Shown here: piece by piece, positions 7,262-16,100 of the stretch | Layout of the letters: each line of letters starts with the position of its first letter | Numbering within the stretch: position 1 is the stretch's first letter | Origin: Verrucomicrobiota bacterium | GTDB taxonomy: Bacteria > Verrucomicrobiota > Verrucomicrobiia > Palsa-1439 | Reading direction: 5' to 3' | Assembly: GCA_003152315.1 (NCBI GenBank) | Contig: PLZV01000058.1 | Span: forward strand, 61,225-125,224 | Length of the DNA stretch: 64,000 nt | The notes under the pieces: generated by a model | The model's database searches: none | Told to the model about the DNA's origin: nothing | The model's input: the letters and a program-made list of their open reading frames with translations, nothing else | Translations under genes and position numbers: made by a program

Positions 7262-10200
7262 ATGATAAGACACGTCCGTTGCGAAGTTTTGTTTGTCTTC
7301 TGTGCGCAACACCGCCTCCTTTGGCGGCGGTTGTTCACTTCTGGCATCGGACTCATAATTCTTGGCATTCTTACCGCGACAGGATCGACACGGGCGCAAA
7401 CAAACACGGCTGCGCTTCTCGGGCCGGAGGATGCGGTGACGCTGTCCCCGGTCGCCTCGGCGCATGCGTCACCGGCAGAGGGTGAGAGCACCTCGATTTA
7501 TTTCCAAAACGCCGGCAAGCAGGTCCGCAAGATTTGGTGGATTGATTTTGACGGCCAGCCGCAGCTATACAACACGCTGCGCCTCACGGATAATTTCGTG
7601 TCGCAGACATTCGTTGGCCATGTGTGGCAGGTGACCGACGAGAACGGCCGAACGCAGGGCGTGTACGTCGCGACCGTTAAACCCGCTGTGGTCGTGCTCA
7701 AGGAGCAAACCAATGGAACTGAGAACGTGATAGCGTCCGGTGTGAATCTCGCCGTTGTGGCGTCGCCGTCGAGCCTTTACACGTCGGGCGACAGGACGGT
7801 GGACGCATTGAATGACGATTTTGTCCCGAAGAATTCTCGCGATGTCAGCCACCGGTCCTATGGCAACTGGCCGCACACGGGCACACAATGGGTGCAATAC
7901 GACTGGAGCCAACCGATCAGCACGAAGCAGATTGAGGTTTACTGGTGGGATGACCACCGTGGTGTGCGCCTGCCGAAGGCATACCGCGTGAAGTTCTGGA
8001 ACGGCAGCGACTTTGTTCTCGTAGCCAACGTGACCGGCTTGGGCGTAGCGGGCGACCAGTTCAACGTGACGACGTTTGATGAAGTGCAGACCTCGAAGCT
8101 GCGACTGGAGATGGATTCTGACGGTTCGTTCTCCACCGGCATCCTCGAATGGAGGGTTACTGATTCCGGGAAATCCCCCGCCTTTCCGCCCAAGGTCGTC
8201 GCGGGCAAGGATCGCAATGTGATTCTTGGCGCTAAGACGTATTTGTCCGGCGCGGTGAAATTGTTGCAATCTACTCCCGCTGGGGCGGGCGTGACCTGGA
8301 GCAAGGCCGCCGGGCCGGGCGGAGTCGTGTTTGCCGACATAAACGAGCTGGAAACGACGGCGACGTTCTCCGCACCGGGTCAATACGTGCTCAAGTTGAC
8401 GGCGGTCGACGGTGCGTTGAGCGCGTCCTCCCTGTTGAACGTCATTGTGGATTTGCCTCCGCCCGCGGACCGATTGGATGTCGTCTATACGAAGCGCTAC
8501 AAGATTGACAGTCCGCTCTGGAACGCGCGCGCCAAGGCGTTGATTGTGCACTGGATTCCGCACTGCATTGATTACATCAACCGCACCGATCTGACAGAGG
8601 GCCAAGGCGGTATTGATAATTTCGTCGAGGCCGCGAAGGCGTTGCGTGGCGAGCCGCACGCCCGCCATAAGGGGTACGTGTTCTCCAATGCGTGGGTGCA
8701 TCAGACCGTCGAGTCCATGTGCCTCGCACTGATGGTGGATGCGCAGGGCGACGCAGACATTATCCAGGCGCAGAAACTGATGGCGGCGACGCTGGAGGAT
8801 TGGATTCCCAGGATTCTGGCTGCGCAGGAGCCAGATGGGTATTTGCAAACTGCGTGGACGTTGCGCGATCCGAAGGACCGCTGGCATGCGCGTTGGTCGC
8901 CCGAAGGCCGTGGTAACCATGAAGGCTACGTGGCCGGTTACTTTATCGAATCCGCGATCAATCATTACACGCTCACCGAGGGCAAGGACAAACGGCTCTA
9001 CGATGCGGCGAAGAAACTGGCCGACTGCTGGGTGGCGAACATCGGCTCCGGCAAGAAGGAATGGTTCGACGGCCACGAGGAAATGGAACAGGCACTCGTG
9101 CGCTTCGGCCGGTTCGTCAACGACACGGAAGGGCACGGCCACGGCGATCGTTACATCCAACTCGCCAAATTCCTGCTCGATTGCCGCCGCCACGGCAGCG
9201 AATACGATCAAAGCCTCGTGCCGGTGCAGCAGCAATACGAGGCCGTCGGCCACGCTGTGCGCGCGACGTACTGTTATTCCGGCATGGCCGACGTCGCGGC
9301 GGAGACGCACGATGTGGATTATCAAAGCGCGGTGATGTCGCTTTGGGACAATCTGGTAAACCGGAAGTACTACGTCACGGGCGGCATTGGCAGCGGTGAA
9401 ACATCGGAAGGATTTGGCCCGAATTATTCCCTGCGCAACGAGGCGTACTGTGAATCGTGTTCAAGCTGCGGGCTGATTTTTTTCCAATACAAGATGAACC
9501 TCGCCTATCACGACGCGAAGTATGCCGACCTCTACGAAGAGACGCTGTACAACGCGCTGCTCGGCTCCGTGGACCTCGCCGGGAAGAACTTCTACTATGA
9601 CAATCCGTTGATCAGCGGCAACCCCCGTTATCCGTGGCACGCTTGTCCGTGTTGCGTGGGAAATATTCCGCGCACCCTGCTGATGCTTCCGACGTGGACT
9701 TACGTGAAGGGCAAGGATGGCCTCTACGTGAATTTGTTCATCGGCAGCACGATGAACGTCGAGAACATCGCCGGCACCGATGTGCAGATGGTTCAAAAGA
9801 CCGATTATCCCTGGAGCGGCAACGTGGCCATCACCGTCAACCCGAAGCAGCCAAAAAGATTCACCGTGTACGTTCGCGTGCCGAACCGGACCACGAGCGC
9901 GCTCTACACGCCCACGCCGCTGGTCAGTGGAATCACGTCACTCGCGGTGAATGGGAAATTCATCACGCCGGAAATCAAGAACGGTTACGCGATCATTACA
10001 AGAGATTGGCGTGCTGGCGACAAAATCGACCTGACCCTCCCGATGGAAATTCAACGTGTGAAACCGGATGAAAAGATCGCCGCCACTCGCAATTCGGTGG
10101 CACTGCGGTACGGCCCGCTCGTTTATAACGTCGAACAAGCCGACCAATCCGACATTAACCAGCCTATCGGCAAAGCGCCGCTGGCCACCGAATGGCGCGG

Positions 10201-10396
10201 CGATTTACTCGGCGGCGTTTTGACCATCAAAGGCCAATGGGCGGACGGCAGTCCACTACTGGCCATTCCGAACTACGCGCGCAACAATCGCGCTGTGATC
10301 ACGACCGACGAGGGAGCCACCTCACCGAAACGCAATCCCAGCGGTCGTTCGGGCAATTCGATGGTTTGGATCAAGGACGAGCAGCATTCGGACTAG
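7262..10396 (+). CDS. Secreted GH127 beta-L-arabinofuranosidase with accessory domains
   Basis: The protein has 1044 residues. A long signal sequence or anchor covers residues 1-46. Residues about 165-300 form a coagulation-factor-5/8-type (carbohydrate-binding) domain, and about 303-397 an Ig/PKD-like domain. From about 400 it is the DUF1680/GH127 catalytic region, an (alpha/alpha)6 barrel. The zinc-site elements of the family are visible: the Glu and Cys of CESCSSCG near residue 730 and the paired cysteines of CPCCVGN near 795, one of which is the nucleophile in characterised members. The enzyme releases beta-L-arabinofuranose, for example from hydroxyproline-linked arabinans or pectin side chains. 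It converges with a LacI-type regulator whose stop overlaps its own, and may be a target of that regulator. Activity is inferred from family. Confidence 0.85.
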   Translation: MIRHVRCEVLFVFCAQHRLLWRRLFTSGIGLIILGILTATGSTRAQTNTAALLGPEDAVTLSPVASAHASPAEGESTSIYFQNAGKQVRKIWWIDFDGQPQLYNTLRLTDNFVSQTFVGHVWQVTDENGRTQGVYVATVKPAVVVLKEQTNGTENVIASGVNLAVVASPSSLYTSGDRTVDALNDDFVPKNSRDVSHRSYGNWPHTGTQWVQYDWSQPISTKQIEVYWWDDHRGVRLPKAYRVKFWNGSDFVLVANVTGLGVAGDQFNVTTFDEVQTSKLRLEMDSDGSFSTGILEWRVTDSGKSPAFPPKVVAGKDRNVILGAKTYLSGAVKLLQSTPAGAGVTWSKAAGPGGVVFADINELETTATFSAPGQYVLKLTAVDGALSASSLLNVIVDLPPPADRLDVVYTKRYKIDSPLWNARAKALIVHWIPHCIDYINRTDLTEGQGGIDNFVEAAKALRGEPHARHKGYVFSNAWVHQTVESMCLALMVDAQGDADIIQAQKLMAATLEDWIPRILAAQEPDGYLQTAWTLRDPKDRWHARWSPEGRGNHEGYVAGYFIESAINHYTLTEGKDKRLYDAAKKLADCWVANIGSGKKEWFDGHEEMEQALVRFGRFVNDTEGHGHGDRYIQLAKFLLDCRRHGSEYDQSLVPVQQQYEAVGHAVRATYCYSGMADVAAETHDVDYQSAVMSLWDNLVNRKYYVTGGIGSGETSEGFGPNYSLRNEAYCESCSSCGLIFFQYKMNLAYHDAKYADLYEETLYNALLGSVDLAGKNFYYDNPLISGNPRYPWHACPCCVGNIPRTLLMLPTWTYVKGKDGLYVNLFIGSTMNVENIAGTDVQMVQKTDYPWSGNVAITVNPKQPKRFTVYVRVPNRTTSALYTPTPLVSGITSLAVNGKFITPEIKNGYAIITRDWRAGDKIDLTLPMEIQRVKPDEKIAATRNSVALRYGPLVYNVEQADQSDINQPIGKAPLATEWRGDLLGGVLTIKGQWADGSPLLAIPNYARNNRAVITTDEGATSPKRNPSGRSGNSMVWIKDEQHSD

Positions 10397-11448
10397 CGAC
10401 GGACGTTCCGTGGAGGAAGCGTGCTGCCGTCTACCCATTCGCCCTCCACCAAAACATCGCGGCGCAAACGGGGAATGCCGCGCTCATTGTGGTGGATCAG
10501 CGAGATCAGCAATTGGACAGCGGCCTTTCCGATCTCATATGAGTTTTGAAAGATGCCGGCGTCGGCGCGGCCGGTTAATACACTGGTCGTGGCCAGGCCG
10601 ACGTCCTCTGGCACCCGGTAGCCAGCGCGGGCGAGCATGCCGTGCAGCGTCGCCTGATCGGTGAGGATCGCATCCGGCTTGGTCTTCTTCAGCCAGGCGA
10701 CGAACTTGGTTTGGCTCTGCTGGGCCGGATTCTCGGAAAACAACAGCGGAGGAAGCCGTACACCCCCGCCGGCCTGTGCCTGTGCGAACAAGTAGCCGGC
10801 CAGAAACCGCAACTGCTTTCCGACGGCAGAGGTGGTCACCAGTCCAACCCGTTGATAGCCTTTCTTGCGAATGTTCTCATAGGCCAGCACGCTGTCATAC
10901 AACTGATCGGCGGTGACCAGGTGCACGCGAGGGGTGTGGATGGTGTAACCCAAGCGGACCACACAGAACTTCTCCCAGTGAAAATCGCCCCAGTCGGGGT
11001 ACTCGCCATGCCACCAGGGCGGAACCAGGATACCCGGCACGTTGCGGGCCAGCAGGATTTTCTCAAGCCGGCGGGCCGGTGTGTTCTCATCCAAACGGAA
11101 TTCCTCCAACCGGTAGCCGCACCGATCGGCCTCGGACGCCGCGCCTTGCCAGTATAGATCGAATTCGTGGACCCGGCGGAGTTGCTTCGGGTCGGGCCAA
11201 TGGTTGATCCACGCGATCCCGGCCGTGATGGGGTTCGTCTTGTTGGCGCGCCGGTAATGCGCCAGCGCGCTGAGCATGGCATCGGGCCGGTAGCCCATCT
11301 CCTGCGCTGTCCGCTGGACCTGCTCGCAGAGGGACTTGGAAATCTGTGGGTCATCACGCAACGCGCGGGAAACCGTCGTGTGGCTGACGTTGAGCTTGCG
11401 GGCGATATCCGACAACGTGACACGGCCTTTGGGGGTAACCGGTTCCAT
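10393..11448 (-). CDS. LacI-family transcriptional regulator
   Basis: The protein has 351 residues. Residues 8-60 are a LacI-type helix-turn-helix plus hinge (VTLSDIARKLNVSHTTVSRALRDDPQIS, here quoted across its two helices only in outline). The remainder is the periplasmic-binding-protein-like effector domain, with GILVPPW and ENIRKKGYQRVGLVT. LacI proteins sense a sugar and repress or activate catabolic genes. It is transcribed toward GH127, and both stops lie in the palindrome CTAG at 10393-10396. Its promoter faces the PEP-CTERM/PATR region. The ligand is not known; arabinose- or galactose-type sugars would fit the neighbourhood. Confidence 0.88.
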   Translation of the reverse strand: MEPVTPKGRVTLSDIARKLNVSHTTVSRALRDDPQISKSLCEQVQRTAQEMGYRPDAMLSALAHYRRANKTNPITAGIAWINHWPDPKQLRRVHEFDLYWQGAASEADRCGYRLEEFRLDENTPARRLEKILLARNVPGILVPPWWHGEYPDWGDFHWEKFCVVRLGYTIHTPRVHLVTADQLYDSVLAYENIRKKGYQRVGLVTTSAVGKQLRFLAGYLFAQAQAGGGVRLPPLLFSENPAQQSQTKFVAWLKKTKPDAILTDQATLHGMLARAGYRVPEDVGLATTSVLTGRADAGIFQNSYEIGKAAVQLLISLIHHNERGIPRLRRDVLVEGEWVDGSTLPPRNVRR

Positions 11449-11500
11449 AATCCAGCATCCAATTGAGTCTTACTTAACCGATAATCTACACCAACCCAAT

Positions 11501-11692
11501 CTTCCGCACAAGTGTGCGTATTGTGGGGCTTGTCTCGTAATCCGTAGCCTGTTAGAAACGTACTGCTTTAGGCGAGGTATTTAATAGCGGAATCCAGCAG
11601 CGAGAATTGGAGTTCCGTTTCAACCCTAAGCGACGTAGCGAGTGCGCGTTTGGTTGGGTAATCGGGAAATGAAGAAAATAGGGAGAGGCATC
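11501..11692 (+). promoter_or_regulatory. Conserved 5' leader, copy A (hairpin plus shared start region)
   Basis: This upstream region shares several blocks, in the same order and nearly the same spacing, with the region before the PATR gene at 13193. The blocks are CTTCCGCACAAGTGTGCG (stem CGCACA/TGTGCG), a GGGCTTGT block, TTCAACC..AAGCGACG, and GGGAGAGGCATCGTGAAT, which contains a strong Shine-Dalgarno and the GTG start. The distance from hairpin to GTG is 192 bases here and 183 in copy B. A shared promoter/leader or a regulator site are both possible. Confidence 0.55.
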
Positions 11693-12754
11693 GTGAATGA
11701 CTCAATTAATGACTCAATTAAGGTGAGGGATCAATCCGTAACGTCTTACTTCAGATCGTTCTTTCGTGGCGCGCTGATTGTGGCCGCGCTGGCTATTCCA
11801 GCAACATCGCGCGCCGCCAGTGTGGTACTGACCGCCGGCGATGCGCTTGGCGCCACTTCGTTTAATGCCGCAGGAAACTGGAGCCCTGCTGGAGCGCCTA
11901 GTGCCGGGAACACCTATTCTACTCTGGGTTTTCTGCTGCGATCACCGACTGGTGCGGGGAATTACACCTTCGCAGGTGATTCACTGACGGTCGGAGGTGG
12001 CAATGGAGGGGGGGCGAACCCGTTCTCACCCGTCAGCGCCAACAACGACTGTTTTATAGCCAAGATCGGAAGTGCGAGCACCTTCTCAGCCAACTGGATC
12101 TTGGACGGCGCACAGATTCGAGATGGGCTGGGAAACGGCGATAGCTACACAATCGGTGGAACTATTGCTGTTACTGCGAATGGCGGTTCCTTCGTTTGCC
12201 AGGCCACCCAGAACGTTTCGGCAGCCATCAGTGGCTCGTCAATAGTCTATATTGGAGACCATGGTGCTGGCGCCAATTCCGCGCGTGTTGTCGTTTTCCA
12301 GTCTGCGGCAAACACATTTAACGGCAATGTTGAGCTGACAAACACTGCTAACAATGCGACGCAAAGCCTCCTCACTCTGGCCCCTGGCAGCCTTTGGAAC
12401 TTCAAGCCTCAGGCCAATGGCGTGAACAACAGCATCTTTGGTACTGGAAGTATCCTGCTCGGCGGTAACCTCGCCATCGATCTGACGGGCGCCGACAATA
12501 CCCTTGGCGACACCTGGCAGCTTGTCGCCCCGACCAGCGCTTCGTTCATTCCTACGTACGGTGGCACCTTTGCGGTTAATGGATTCACCCAGAACGCAAC
12601 GTTGTGGGATGCGAGCGCGAACGGCACCACCTACGAATTCAGCCAGGCGACCGGCCTTCTGACGGTGGTACCCGAGCCAGCCACGATGTCATTGATTGGA
12701 ATGGGACTGGGATTTGGTGCATTGCTGCTTCGTCGGAAGCACAGCCGCGCTTGA
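11693..12754 (+). CDS. PEP-CTERM sorting-signal protein
   Basis: The GTG at 11693 is chosen because GGGAGAGG sits just before it and the same start context recurs at 13193; an ATG at 11669 is the alternative. The product has 353 residues. The N-terminus is MNDSINDS..., with a signal peptide ending IPATSRAAS. A Gly/Asn/Thr-rich beta-strand body of PATR type follows. The C-terminus is VPEPATMSLIGMGLGFGALLLRRKHSRA in outline: the Pro-Glu-Pro motif, a transmembrane helix and an Arg-rich tail. PEP-CTERM proteins are exported, processed by exosortase and kept at the surface or in extracellular polymer. No exosortase lies in the window. The specific role is unknown. Confidence 0.82.
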   Translation: MNDSINDSIKVRDQSVTSYFRSFFRGALIVAALAIPATSRAASVVLTAGDALGATSFNAAGNWSPAGAPSAGNTYSTLGFLLRSPTGAGNYTFAGDSLTVGGGNGGGANPFSPVSANNDCFIAKIGSASTFSANWILDGAQIRDGLGNGDSYTIGGTIAVTANGGSFVCQATQNVSAAISGSSIVYIGDHGAGANSARVVVFQSAANTFNGNVELTNTANNATQSLLTLAPGSLWNFKPQANGVNNSIFGTGSILLGGNLAIDLTGADNTLGDTWQLVAPTSASFIPTYGGTFAVNGFTQNATLWDASANGTTYEFSQATGLLTVVPEPATMSLIGMGLGFGALLLRRKHSRA

Positions 12755-12784
12755 TTCTCAGTCAGTAGCCAATTGACGTTTTCG

Positions 12785-12816
12785 CGCCCCCCGCCCGAGC
12801 GGGGGGCGTTCTTTTA
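12785..12816 (+). terminator. Strong rho-independent terminator
   Basis: A perfect 10-bp stem CGCCCCCCGC/GCGGGGGGCG with a CCGA loop is followed by TTCTTTTA, 30 bases after the PEP-CTERM stop. It ends that gene as a single transcript. No gene is seen in 12817-13004. Confidence 0.9.
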
Positions 12817-13004
12817 GGGCTCCTCACTGTTGGTTGTGGAATCTGTGGACAAAGCTCGAAATCCAAGGTCCAACCCTCGAAACAGCAGGGCGATGCAGGT
12901 GGCCGGGAGCGGTCAAATGAGACGCTGAGGTACGAAGAATGCTGCGAGACACGAGGTTCCATACGCTGTCTTTTCCACCGTAGCCGTAGGGCTCGCCGGC
13001 CAAG

Positions 13005-13192
13005 CCGGCCTTCCGCACAAGTGTGCGGAAGGCCGGGCTTGTGTCTGACGGGTCCTGCTAGCTACAGTGCGTGCATTGGAAAGCAGGCTGCCGACGGCGT
13101 GGAGTGTCATGTTCAGCTTCAACCGCAAGCGACGCAATGCGTTCGCGTCAAGTGAGACGATGGGAAAAGCGCAGAAAAAAGGGAGAGGCATC
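13005..13192 (+). promoter_or_regulatory. Conserved 5' leader, copy B, with a 15-bp perfect hairpin
   Basis: Bases 13005-13036 form a 15-bp perfect stem (CCGGCCTTCCGCACA and its complement) around a 2-base AG loop. The GGGCTTGT block, the TTCAACC..AAGCGACG block and the GGGAGAGGCATC start context follow, as in copy A before the PEP-CTERM gene. There is no T-tract, so a terminator is unlikely. A small CCGGCC/CCGG repeat precedes the stem. Confidence 0.55.
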
Positions 13193-16100
13193 GTGAATAA
13201 TTTAATCAAGGTCGGGCATCAATACGTAACAGCTTTCTTCAGTCGAGGATTGATCCTCGTGGCGTCGGTCCTGGCGGCCACGTTGGCCGCCAGGTCCGTG
13301 CGCGCGGCAAGTGCGACGTGGACCGGGACCGCGGACGCAACGTGGTTGAGCAACGCCAACTGGAGCGCATCGCCGGCGCCGGGGGTCAGCGATACGGCGA
13401 CGTTCAGCAGCTCCGCCGCGACGGTTAGCAACCACACGACCATCGATCTGTCGGCGGCGGGTGTCGCAGTCAGCAACATCGTCTTCGATACCTCAAGCGC
13501 GGCAGCCTACACGATTGGCGCCGGGGCGGCGGGCAGCCAGACACTCACGCAACAGGTTCTTGGCTCCATCGCCGTAAACTCAACAGTTGCCAATCCGCAG
13601 TCAATTAACGCCTCAGTCAGCCTCGGTACGAATGCTGCCGCTGGTTCTTATTATATTTCGAACAATTCCGCCCAGCCGTTGTCGGTGCTGGGCACAATTT
13701 CGAGCGCAGCCGGTGGAACCGGGGGAACCAAGTTCCTTTACGTTAACGGTTCCGGCAGTACGACGATCACGAATACCGCACCTGGCGGCGGCACCATATC
13801 GCTTTCGATGATAGGCTCCGGGACCCTGACGCTTTCGGGGACCCTGACCCACAATGGCATCGTTGCTCTCAGTAACGGCACGGTCAATCTTACCGGCGCG
13901 TGGAATCGACCCGCCGTGGCAAATGGTGGCTTTTTTGTGGATGGGACCAATGGCGGTCCAATTGCGGTCCTTAATCTCCTCCCGGGCTCGTCGGCGGTTT
14001 GGAACGGAAATGGCAACTCAGGTATTTACGTCGGCGGCACCATTAACGATGCCGCAAACCTGATGGGGACTGTGAACCAGAGTGGTGGGGCGGTCCAAAT
14101 TGATTGGAACCTCATGATCGGCAGGGATCAAGTGAGCACCGTCACCAACTATGGGTTTTACAACATGTCGGGCGGGACACTTAGGCATTTTAACGGCAAC
14201 AGGTTTCGCGTCGGCCAGGGCGGTGGTGGTCCCGGTTCGTCATTCCTGATGTACGTCAGTGGCACCAGCACGATTACCGTCGCTAGCGTCGCTATTGCGC
14301 TGAATGACAATGCGGCTTCTGTCAACCAAGGCAACCCTGCCTGTCTTTATATTTCCGGCAGCGGTGTCATCACAAACGCAGGGGGCAATAACAACTGCGG
14401 TATAACCATCGGCGGTCGCCTCTCCACAAATACGGTGACGATTACAGACAACGCGACCGTTTTCCTACTCCAGGGAGTCGGCCTCGGCCGGAGCGCGGCT
14501 AGCACCGGGCAGGGAGCGGGCCGTGTCGCCGTTTTGAACCTGAGCGGCAATGGATTCTTGCAGGCGTCGAACATTGTTCAGGATGTAAACGCATCTCCAG
14601 TCGGATACGTCAATTTCAATGGCGGCACTTTGAAGGCGCAGGGGTCTCTCGCCACGTACATGACCGGGATTACCCGGGCCACCATGTATGGCGGAGGCCT
14701 GACGATTGACGATAACAGCGCTTCGATCACGATTGGCCAATCGTTGCTGGCTCCGACGGGAACCGGCGTTGTCAGCATCGCGGTCTCGGGTGCCACCGGG
14801 TATCGTGGCGCTCCGTTCGTCAATATTATCGGCGGCAATCCCACGGTGCCGGCGACAGCCGTGGCCAACATGGATGGAAATGGCGGCATCAGCAGCATCA
14901 CGATGACGTGCGTTGGTGACGGCTACACCAGCGCTCCGACCGTCACCCTCATTGCTCCAGGCGGAACCTATTCCAGCGCCACGGCCACCCTCGGTACCAG
15001 TGTTAGCCCGAGCGGCGGTTTGACCAAGAACGGCGCCGGCACGGTGACTCTGGGCGGCGGCAACACCTACACCGGCCTCACGACAGTCGCCAACGGCACC
15101 TTGGGGTTGAGTGGCGCCAGGCTCGGTGGCCCTCTCACCGTTGGCAGCGGCTTGACTCTGGCCGGCTCGGGCGCGAGCACGATCAGCGGTTCGGTTTCCC
15201 TCGGCAGCGGTGCCAAGTTGAATCTGTCGAACAGCGTGGCGGCCAAGGTAACGTTCAACAATGGTTTGACCCTGAATAACAACGTTCTCAGTTTCTCGCT
15301 TGGCGCGCAGAGCGCCACCAATAATATCGTACTGACCGGAGGCAGCCTCGCAGTCAGCGGAGTCTGTACGGTCAATCTTTCTTCAGCCGGCGGCTTTGGC
15401 ACTGTGGGTAACTACAGGCTGATCAGCTTCGGTGCTCTGGCCAATACGAACAACTTCGTTCTTGTCGCTACGCCGACCGGTCCTTTCGGATTCACGCTGG
15501 CGGTCGTCAGTGGCGACCTCGTCGCGCAGGTCACATCGTCACTTCCCCCTACGGCGTTCTGGGACGGCAGCACTGATTCAAGTTGGAGCACCACCGCCAA
15601 CTGGGCGCCAGATTCGGCCGGCACAAACGCCATTGCGTCACCTCCTGGCGCGCCGACAGCCGTCACCTTCGCCACGGGCAATGCCCAAAACTTCAGCACC
15701 ACGTTGGGAGGCAATTTCACCATCAACACGCTGACATTCTCGACGACCAGTAACGTGACCATATCGGGTGCCAATACGCTGACCAACATCAACGCCCTCA
15801 CGGTCAACCCCGGCGCCGGGACCGTTACGATCAGTGCCACTGGAGTGACCCTGGGCTTCGACCAGACCTGGCTTAACAACGGGAGCAATCCTTTCACGGT
15901 TAGCTCGGTAATATCCGGCCCCAGTGCCCTGACCATTACCGGAACCGGGAAGACCACGCTTTCGGGCGCGAGCACGTATACGGGCGCCACGACCGTCAAC
16001 GGCGGCACCCTGGCTTTGGGGGTCGCAAATGCTCTCCCCGCCGCCACTTCGCTCACCGTCACTAACGCGACGCTGGACATTGGTGGCAACAACGGCACGG

